Origin: DATFVJ01 sp963826515
GTDB lineage: Bacteria; Actinomycetota; Actinomycetes; Streptosporangiales; Streptosporangiaceae
DNA length: 64,000 nt
Direction: 5' to 3'
Assembly (NCBI GenBank): GCA_963826515.1
Contig: CAWGXI010000003.1
Coordinates: forward strand, 62,001-126,000
Part shown: in pieces, positions 36,516 to 42,843 of the stretch
How positions within the stretch are numbered: position 1 is the first letter of the stretch
How the letters are laid out: each line of letters starts with the position of its first letter
Position numbers and translations under genes: made by a program
Notes under the pieces: generated by a model
Told to the model about the DNA's origin: nothing
What the model saw: only the letters and a program-made list of their open reading frames with translations
Databases searched by the model: none

Positions 36516-37319
36516 TCAGCCGCGCCCGATGAACGGCATCTTGGTGGCTGTGATCGTCAGGAACTGCACGTTCGCGTCGAGCGGCAACTGAGCCATGTAG
36601 AGCACGGCGGAGGCGACGTGCTGCGGTTCGAACGTCGCCTCCGGCACGATCCGGCCGTCGGCCTGCGGGAATCCGTGCGCGATGTGCGCGGTCATCTCGG
36701 TTGCCGCGTTGCCGATATCGATCTGGCCGCACGCGATGTCATGGTCCCGGCCGTCGAGCGCGATCGACTTGGTCAAGCCGGTGATCGCGTGTTTGCTCGC
36801 GGTGTAGGCGGCGCTGCCAGGGCGCGGGCTGTGCGCGGAGATCGAGCCGTTGTTGATGATCCGGCCGCCGCGCGGCCGCTGTGCGCGCATGATTCGCACG
36901 GCATGGTGCGCGCACAGGAACGCCCCGGTCAGGTTGGTGGCAATCGTCTGCGACCACGCGCTGACGTCGATCTCGTCCACGGACCCGTAAGGGCCGAACG
37001 TGCCTGCGTTGTTCACCAGCAGATCAAGCCGCCCGAATTCGCCCTGTATCCGCCCGAACAGCGCCTGCACCGAATATGGATCGCTGACATCGGCCGGCAC
37101 CACGACGGCCGGACCTTGGGCCGCAGAATGCGGAGCCGGCGAATCCGGATCCACCGCACTTGAAGCGACCGGGCCTGAGTCTGCCGCCGTTTCCTGCAGC
37201 GTGTCGAGCGTGCGGCCGGCGAGTCCGACACGCCAGCCATGCGCAAGCAGAGTTCGCGCGATATGGCGGCCGATTCCCGACCCGGCGCCGGTGACCACCG
37301 CAGCCGGAGCGGATGTCAT
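36516..37319 (-). CDS. SDR-family oxidoreductase
   Basis: A complete 267-residue classical SDR. VVTGAGSGIGRHIARTLL is at the N-terminus, LVNNAGTFGPYG near residue 100, the catalytic Ser in IINNGSISAHS, and Y-T-A-S-K in SAAYTASKHAITGLTKS. A 25-residue insertion (DSGPVASSAVDPDSPAPHSA) follows strand 2 and is unusual. The GAGR-T context suggests NADP(H) use. AAGGAG lies 8 bp before the ATG. Substrate unknown. Confidence 0.88.
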   Translation of the reverse strand: MTSAPAAVVTGAGSGIGRHIARTLLAHGWRVGLAGRTLDTLQETAADSGPVASSAVDPDSPAPHSAAQGPAVVVPADVSDPYSVQALFGRIQGEFGRLDLLVNNAGTFGPYGSVDEIDVSAWSQTIATNLTGAFLCAHHAVRIMRAQRPRGGRIINNGSISAHSPRPGSAAYTASKHAITGLTKSIALDGRDHDIACGQIDIGNAATEMTAHIAHGFPQADGRIVPEATFEPQHVASAVLYMAQLPLDANVQFLTITATKMPFIGRG

Positions 37320-37370
37320 AGCACGAACTCCTTCGTCGGCGCCGCGTCAGGGTGACCAGCATAAAGAACC

Positions 37371-37403
37371 GGCCTGCGCAGCGGGGGGGTTGCCGCGCAG
37401 GCC
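37371..37403. promoter_or_regulatory. 9-bp inverted repeat in a divergent promoter region
   Basis: GGCCTGCGC and GCGCAGGCC are perfect arms separated by 15 nt, 52 bp upstream of the SDR gene and about 190 bp upstream of the TspO gene. It could be an operator; a role as terminator is unlikely because both genes diverge from here. Confidence 0.4.
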
Positions 37404-37594
37404 GGCCGTGCGATCGGCTGTAACGCTCCCGACCGCTAAACTAGCTTACGGGTAAGTCGTCACATCGCTCGGTCTTTACCAAGCCAGAGTTCACTGCCGC
37501 TTCATAATATGGTCAACCTGTTCAAACCCACGCTGATCATCCGTGCCGGATGCGGCCGGTTTCCCCCCGCCGCGACCTGGGCATCGTACCTGTC

Positions 37595-38059
37595 ATGAAG
37601 ATCACGATTGCCGCCGTCGGCTGCGTGGCGGCGACGGCGGCCGTCGGCAGCGTCGCGACCGACCCGGGCTCGCAGTGGTATCGCGATCTGAACAAGCCGT
37701 CATGGCAGCCTCCCCCTCCGGCCTACGCGCTGGTGTGGACGCCGCTGTATGCGGCCATCGCCTACGCCGGTGCACGGGCGCTGGGCCGCGCCGAGGGCCC
37801 CGCGCGCCGCCGGCTCGCCCGTAGCTTCGTTCTCGACCTGGCCCTGAACGCGGCCTGGACGCCGCTGTTCTTCCGCGTCCGCCGGCCTCGCATCGCACTG
37901 GCCGAGATCGTCTGCCTCAACATCGCCAACGTGCTGCTGATCCGCCGCGCCTCGCAGGCCGACCGCGCCGCGGCAGCGCTGCTGCTCCCTTACGCCGCGT
38001 GGACCGTATTCGCCACCGCGCTGAACGCCGAGATCGTCCGGCTGAACCCAGATTCCTGA
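37595..38059 (+). CDS. TspO/MBR family tryptophan-rich sensory protein
   Basis: A complete 154-residue, five-helix TspO protein. The conserved features are W-Y-R-D-L-N-K-P-S-W-Q-P-P near residue 30, the following VWTPLYAAIAYAG, LALNAAWTPLFFRVRRP near 90, and LPYAAWTVFATALNAEIVRL at the end. TspO proteins bind porphyrins and sterol-like ligands and take part in stress or tetrapyrrole control. I start at the ATG giving MKITIAAVGC because it begins the first helix; a longer start at 37550 adds 15 residues. Confidence 0.92.
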   Translation: MKITIAAVGCVAATAAVGSVATDPGSQWYRDLNKPSWQPPPPAYALVWTPLYAAIAYAGARALGRAEGPARRRLARSFVLDLALNAAWTPLFFRVRRPRIALAEIVCLNIANVLLIRRASQADRAAAALLLPYAAWTVFATALNAEIVRLNPDS

Positions 38060-38281
38060 CCTACCCGCCGCCGACCGCGCCGCGGTTAGCCCGGCATCCG
38101 GACCTGCGCATGTGACCTTGCACTGCGCTGTTTTGACGGCCGCTCCGTCAGCTAATTTAGGCGCCGGCGGCGGCCAAGCGGCGGCCGTAGCCGATGCGGT
38201 GGCGGACCGCTCTGACATAACGGCTGCCGCGGTGTGTCATGGCTTTACGGGCAGGCGCGCACCGCGCGCACCGGGACCCGT
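38060..38281. other. Convergent intergenic region
   Basis: 220 bp between the ends of the TspO and permease genes, very GC-rich with repeated GGCGGC runs. No gene; termination signals are likely but not clear-cut. Confidence 0.3.
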
Positions 38282-39619
38282 TCAGGTGCTCGTGTGGCTG
38301 CGGCGTGCCTGGGTGTCGATGGTCACGGCTACGATCAGCACGATCGCGGTGACGATGTCGGTAGCGGCGGCACTCAGCCCAATGAGAGCCAGGCCGTTGG
38401 CAATCGTCGCGACAACCAGCCCGCCCAGCACTGCGTGCAGCATCCTGCCGCGGCCGCCGAACAGGTTGGTGCCGCCAATGACGGCGGCTGCCACCGCGAA
38501 GAGCACGTACTGGCCGCCATTGAGGTTCGAGCCGATCGAATTCAGCTGTGAGGCGAGGAGGATCCCCGCGATCCCGCCGGTAAAGCCGCACAGCGTGAAC
38601 GCAAGCGTCCTGATCACGCGCAGGTTGACGCCCGCCCTCCTTGCCGCCTCCGCGTTACCGCCAATCGCGTAGATGTAGCGCCCGAAGCGGGTCCGCCCGG
38701 TCAGGACTATGTACACCACGAGAACGCCGAGCACGATGAGGACGACCCACGGAACGCCCTCCAATGTCACCAGGCCAGAGCCGCGGTTGGTGTTGCAGAC
38801 GAGAACGACGACGATACCTGCGACTGCCATGAACGCGACCTTCAGCAGGGTGACGCCGAGCGGAGGTGCCACCAGGCCGTTTGCCCGCCTCCGCCGGTCC
38901 CGCGTGACCATGAACAGGCCAGCGAGCCCGACCAGGGCCACCATCACGACCCAGCCGGCCACCGGGCTCAGGTTCCCGGAAGTGAGGTCGTCGAGAATGT
39001 TGCTCGGGTTCGAGATCGAGCCCCCGGCGCCATGGCCAGTGCGGGCGATCAGGAGGATCAGCAGTCCTTCCAGGGCGAGCAGCCCGGCGAGAGTCACCAC
39101 GAAAGACGGCAGGCTCAACCGCGTGATCAGGACGCCGAGCACCGCGCCGATCAATGCGGTGCAGGCAAGCCCGATCAGGATGGCCACCCACCAGGGGAGC
39201 GTGTAAGCCGCCCAGAAGACCACTACCGCGCCGATTCCCGCGTTGTAGCCGACCGACAGGTCGATCTCGCCAAGCAGCAGTACAAATATCTCCGCCATGC
39301 CGAGCAGGATGATCGGAGCGGCCAGCACCATCAGGTTGACGAGGTTGCCAGCGGAGAGAAACAGCGAGTCCTTCACCTGGAAGAAAACCACGACCGCGAC
39401 CAGGCCAAGCAGGACGGGCAGCGCGCCGCTCTCGCCATTCCTGACCCGCTGGAGCCAGATGCGCGCGTAATCGCCGATCGAGTCCGCGATCAGCTCCGGT
39501 GCTCCGGCAATCGGCGCATCCTCGGCCGCGGCCTCCGCGGCAGCGGGCCCCTCCGCGACAATTACGGGCGCGTCGGCATCTGCCCGATCCCGCTGCCCGC
39601 CATGCTCTGTCGGTGACAT
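38282..39619 (-). CDS. Sugar ABC transporter permease (XylH-like, CUT2)
   Basis: A 445-residue permease of the xylose/ribose (CUT2) type. After an acidic Ala-rich N-terminus of about 70 residues it has ten or more hydrophobic helices. The CUT2 signature AIGGNAEAARRAGVNLRVIR (coupling loop), VIGGTNLFGGRGRMLHAVLG and LGEIDLSVGYNAGIGA are present. It would form the membrane channel with the ATPase 3 bp upstream and the lipoprotein at 40548. Last gene of the transporter cluster; translation is probably coupled to the ATPase. Confidence 0.92.
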   Translation of the reverse strand: MSPTEHGGQRDRADADAPVIVAEGPAAAEAAAEDAPIAGAPELIADSIGDYARIWLQRVRNGESGALPVLLGLVAVVVFFQVKDSLFLSAGNLVNLMVLAAPIILLGMAEIFVLLLGEIDLSVGYNAGIGAVVVFWAAYTLPWWVAILIGLACTALIGAVLGVLITRLSLPSFVVTLAGLLALEGLLILLIARTGHGAGGSISNPSNILDDLTSGNLSPVAGWVVMVALVGLAGLFMVTRDRRRRANGLVAPPLGVTLLKVAFMAVAGIVVVLVCNTNRGSGLVTLEGVPWVVLIVLGVLVVYIVLTGRTRFGRYIYAIGGNAEAARRAGVNLRVIRTLAFTLCGFTGGIAGILLASQLNSIGSNLNGGQYVLFAVAAAVIGGTNLFGGRGRMLHAVLGGLVVATIANGLALIGLSAAATDIVTAIVLIVAVTIDTQARRSHTST

Positions 39620-39622
39620 CGT

Positions 39623-40510
39623 TCAGCCTTCCGCGCCGCTGCCGCGACCGCCTGGCGCCGCGGGCTCGGTTGGGGCGCCGTTCCCGCCGCCCACCCGGGC
39701 TGAGGCGCCAGTGGTCATCAGTTCCACGACGGATTGGGTATCAAAATCCGACGCAGGACCCGTCGCGGCCAGCCGGCCAAGGTAGAGCACCGCGATGCGG
39801 TCGGCCACCTGGAACACCTCGGCGAGGTTGTGGGAGATAACGATGACCGCATGCCCTCGGCTCGAAAGCCGCGCGATGAGGTCAAGGACGAGCTCGGTCT
39901 GGGTGACACCCAGTGCTGCGGTGGGCTCGTCCATAATGACGAGCCTGGCATCGAGCATCACGGCCTTGGCCACGGCGACCGACTGGCGCTGCCCGCCGGA
40001 CAGCGAGCCGACCGGCTGCCGGATCGAGCGGACCGTCACCACCCTCAGGTCCGCGAGCGTCTGCTTCGCGGCCAGCTCCATGGTGACCTCGTCGAGCAGC
40101 CCGCCCCGCCGCACTTCGTGGCCGAGCATCATGTTCTGCACGATGTCCAGGTTGTCGCACAGGGCGAGGTCCTGGTACACGGTCGCGATGCCCAGGTCCG
40201 TCGCGTCCTTCGGACCGTGCAGGTGGACCGGCTTGCCCTTCCACAGCATCTCGCCGCCGCTCGGCTCCCAGATGCCCGAGATGGTCTTGATGAGTGTCGA
40301 CTTGCCCGCGCCGTTGTCGCCCACCAGCGCCGTTACCTGGCCCTCGGGAATGTCGAGGTTGATATCCTCCAGCGCACGCACCGGGCCGAAGCTCTTCCCG
40401 ATCCCGTGCAGCTGAAGCAGCGGCGCGTCCGTCTGATCCGCCTGGGCGACGCGGGATGGCGCCCGGCCCGCTGCTGCGGGCCGGGCGCCGTCTCCGGCGC
40501 TAGCTGTCAT
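39623..40510 (-). CDS. Sugar ABC transporter ATPase, single-domain (CUT2-like)
   Basis: A 295-residue protein with one ABC domain. Walker A is GDNGAGKS at 64-71, the Q-loop is in TVYQDLALCDNLDIVQNMML, the signature is LSGGQRQ, Walker B is LVIMDEPTAALG and the H-loop is VISHN. Classical XylG/RbsA carry two fused ABC domains of about 500 residues. Here there is one, as in FrcA, so it must homodimerise or pair with another ATPase. The Q-loop sequence is almost the same as in the kinase fusion at 42836. A GTG one codon upstream of the ATG is possible. Confidence 0.92.
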   Translation of the reverse strand: MTASAGDGARPAAAGRAPSRVAQADQTDAPLLQLHGIGKSFGPVRALEDINLDIPEGQVTALVGDNGAGKSTLIKTISGIWEPSGGEMLWKGKPVHLHGPKDATDLGIATVYQDLALCDNLDIVQNMMLGHEVRRGGLLDEVTMELAAKQTLADLRVVTVRSIRQPVGSLSGGQRQSVAVAKAVMLDARLVIMDEPTAALGVTQTELVLDLIARLSSRGHAVIVISHNLAEVFQVADRIAVLYLGRLAATGPASDFDTQSVVELMTTGASARVGGGNGAPTEPAAPGGRGSGAEG

Positions 40511-40547
40511 CACTGCGGCAATCCAGCGATGGACCGAACGCTCATGA

Positions 40548-41771
40548 TCACCCCGTGATCCCTGCCGCCGTGCAGGCCGCCTTGTACGCCGCCGTGCACA
40601 GCTGCGATGCCGGCACGAACTTGTCGGCGATAACTGTCGAGTTCATATTCGATGGCGTTACCCATATCGGCCTCAAAAGCACCGACGGAACGCTGACGTG
40701 GGACACGGTGTCGGTCACGCTGCCGTTGACCAGGCCAGCAGGAGGCGTCACGCCGGCCCGGACGTACATCGCAAGCGCCGCTGCGGCCTGCGCCTCGAGG
40801 TAGATCGGCTTGTAGACGGTTCCGCACTGGTAACCGGTGAGGATGTTCTGCAGCCCGATCAGGGTCGCGTCCTGCCCGGTCACCGGGAAGGTCTTCGCCT
40901 TGACTCCCTTTGTCTGGAGGTAGTGAATGATCGGGGCCGCGTTCTCGTCGTTGGGAGTCAACACGGCATTGATGTTCTTGTGCGCGGTGAGCTGCCCCTG
41001 GAACTCGGTCAGCGCGGTGGGCGGATCCCAGGTTCCGGCGGCACTGCCGACCTTGGCCCACTTGCCCGAGCTGAAGAAGGGCGCCATGACGGCGTTATAG
41101 CCCTTGGCAAACAGCGTCGCGTTGTTGTCGGTCGGCGCGCCATACATGACGAGCACGTTCGGCTTCGCCACCTTCCACGCGGTCACGCAGCTGACCAGGC
41201 CGGTCCCGAGCAGCTTGCCGACCAGCACGTTGTCGAAGCTCACGTAGTACTTGCGGCTGCCACCCAGGGTCAGCCGGTCGTAGTTGATGACGGCGACGCC
41301 GTGGGACTTGGCGTACTTCTCGATCGACGCGCCGACGCCGGAGTCGAGCGGGTCCACGAGGAGCACGGTCGCGCCCTTGGTGATGGCAGCCTCAGCGTCG
41401 CTCAACTGGGTCGCGTCACTACCCTGCGCGTTCTGTACCGTGAACTGCGAACTCGTCAGGCCGGCCGTCTGGAGGGCCTTCGTCAGGTACGGCGCATCGA
41501 ACTCGGTGTACCGCGCGGACGAAACGGTGTCAGGCAGGATCACGCCGACGTTGCCCTTGCCCTTTGACGCGAGCGGCTTCAGCGTGGCCATCTGGGAGAA
41601 GTCGTTCGTGAACGACGTCGCGGCGACCGCAGGCACTGTCGCGCTTGCTGAGCTACTAGGGCTGCTCGAAGACGAACTGCTGGTGCTGCTGCTGCCGCAG
41701 GCGGCAAGGAGAAGAGCCGCGCTGCCGGCGGCGGCCGTCAGCGCGACTCTCTTGGAGACTGAGTACAACAA
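40548..41771 (-). CDS. Sugar-binding lipoprotein (XylF-like)
   Basis: Type I periplasmic-binding-protein fold, 407 residues. The signal peptide ends in the lipobox LLLAAC (Cys25 by the chosen start), followed by a Ser-rich tether. Strand and loop motifs GVILPDTVSSARYTEFDAPY, ATVLLVDPLDSGVGASIEKY, GVAVINYDRLTLGG and AVLTPNDENAAPIIHYL match XylF/xylose-binding proteins; NYDRL holds the sugar-contacting Asp-Arg pair. I chose TTG 41771 because GAGG lies 5 bp before it; GTG 41777 and TTG 41768 are alternatives. First gene of the transporter cluster, 38 bp before the ATPase gene. It delivers a monosaccharide, probably a pentose, to the permease. Confidence 0.9.
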   Translation of the reverse strand: MLYSVSKRVALTAAAGSAALLLAACGSSSTSSSSSSSPSSSASATVPAVAATSFTNDFSQMATLKPLASKGKGNVGVILPDTVSSARYTEFDAPYLTKALQTAGLTSSQFTVQNAQGSDATQLSDAEAAITKGATVLLVDPLDSGVGASIEKYAKSHGVAVINYDRLTLGGSRKYYVSFDNVLVGKLLGTGLVSCVTAWKVAKPNVLVMYGAPTDNNATLFAKGYNAVMAPFFSSGKWAKVGSAAGTWDPPTALTEFQGQLTAHKNINAVLTPNDENAAPIIHYLQTKGVKAKTFPVTGQDATLIGLQNILTGYQCGTVYKPIYLEAQAAAALAMYVRAGVTPPAGLVNGSVTDTVSHVSVPSVLLRPIWVTPSNMNSTVIADKFVPASQLCTAAYKAACTAAGITG

Positions 41772-41777
41772 GACCAC

Positions 41778-42135
41778 CTCGCTCTTAGGCGGGACACGCC
41801 AGGACGCGCAGGCGCCATGGGCAAGTCCGCATGACACCACCGCGGGCCGGAACTATCCCGGAACTACCTGGGAAAACACTAGGCCGACGGGAATAAACGC
41901 GGCCGTTAACATCTGCGTCACCTTGTGAAAAATCTATCAACAAACATCTGCCCAGGTCAGCTGCGGCTCGCCGGGGAACCGGCCGTGTGCCCGGGCCGGC
42001 GCTGAGGCGCGCCGGGCGGCCGGCCTGCCGCGCCGGGCGGTGGCGCGCCGGGCGGCCGCCCGGCCGCGCTGGGCCGTGGCGCGCCGGGCGGCCGCCCGGC
42101 CGCGCCGAACCGTGGCGCCGGCCCGCCTCGCGGCC
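41778..42135. other. Region between response regulator and transporter genes
   Basis: 358 bp without a gene. The left half should contain the promoter and leader of the binding-protein gene, and the right half is an extremely GC-rich palindromic array (see 42047-42100). Confidence 0.5.
42047..42100. repeat. Two copies of an 18-bp perfect palindrome
   Basis: GCCGGGCGGCCGCCCGGC occurs at 42047-42064 and 42083-42100, with related GCGCCGGGCGG units at 42008 and 42030. It follows the response-regulator stop by 36 bp on the minus strand, so it may terminate or attenuate transcription between the regulator and the transporter genes. A binding site is also possible. Confidence 0.7.
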
Positions 42136-42843
42136 TCACTCCGCTGCGATCCGGTAGCCGGCCCTGGGCTGGGTGAAGATCAGCGGGGGAACCCCGTCGA
42201 GTTCCAGCTTTGCCCGCAGCCGCCTGATGTAGACGCGTACGTACTCGGTCTCGGTCTCGTATCCGTGGCCCCATACGCGCCGGAGCAGATGCGCGTGCGT
42301 CAGCAGCTTCCCCCTGTTGATGGCGAGCTCACGGAGCAGCGCGAACTCCGTCGGTGTGAGGTGGACGGCGAGCCCGCCCCTGCTCACCTGCTGGCCGGCG
42401 AGATCAATCTCCACTTCGCCGATGGTGATGACCGGCGGCGCGCTCTCCGGGGCAGCGTCGCCCGGGCGGGTGCGGCGGAGCGTGGCGGTGATCCGGGCGA
42501 GCAGTTCCTCGATGCTGAAAGGCTTGGTCATATAGTCGTCCGCGCCTACGTTCAGCGCGGCCACCTTGTCGCGCTCGCCACCACGGGCGGAGACCACGAT
42601 GATGGCGACCGATGAACGCTCCCGGATCAGGCGGCACAGCTCGAAACCGTCCACCTCGGGCAGCATCAGGTCGAGCAGGACGATGTCGGGAGCCTCGGTC
42701 TCCAGGAGGTTGAGAGCGCGCAGGCCATTGGTGGAGACGACCGTGTCGAAGCCGCGCACGGCCAGGTTGGATCGGATCAGGTCGACGATGTTCGGGTCGT
42801 CTTCGACCACAAGCGCGCGTGTCTTCACTGCCTGTTCAAGCAC
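42136..42843 (-). CDS. OmpR-family response regulator
   Basis: A 235-residue receiver plus winged-helix regulator. The acidic pair is D15-D16, the phosphoacceptor is D58 in VLLDLMLPEVDGF, then S85 and K107 (DDYMTKPFS). The OmpR/PhoB DNA-binding domain has HLTPTEFALLRELAINRGKL, LLRRVWGHGYETETEYVRVY and IFTQPRAGYRIAAE. It starts with a GTG inside the last codons of the kinase fusion (8-bp overlap, GTGCTTGA), so both are translated together and are very likely cognate partners. Probable target: the XylFGH-like genes directly downstream. Confidence 0.94.
   Translation of the reverse strand: MLEQAVKTRALVVEDDPNIVDLIRSNLAVRGFDTVVSTNGLRALNLLETEAPDIVLLDLMLPEVDGFELCRLIRERSSVAIIVVSARGGERDKVAALNVGADDYMTKPFSIEELLARITATLRRTRPGDAAPESAPPVITIGEVEIDLAGQQVSRGGLAVHLTPTEFALLRELAINRGKLLTHAHLLRRVWGHGYETETEYVRVYIRRLRAKLELDGVPPLIFTQPRAGYRIAAE

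Noticed and set aside
36111..37163. Open frame of 350 codons on the plus strand
   Set aside because: Mostly antisense to the SDR gene at 36516; no family likeness.
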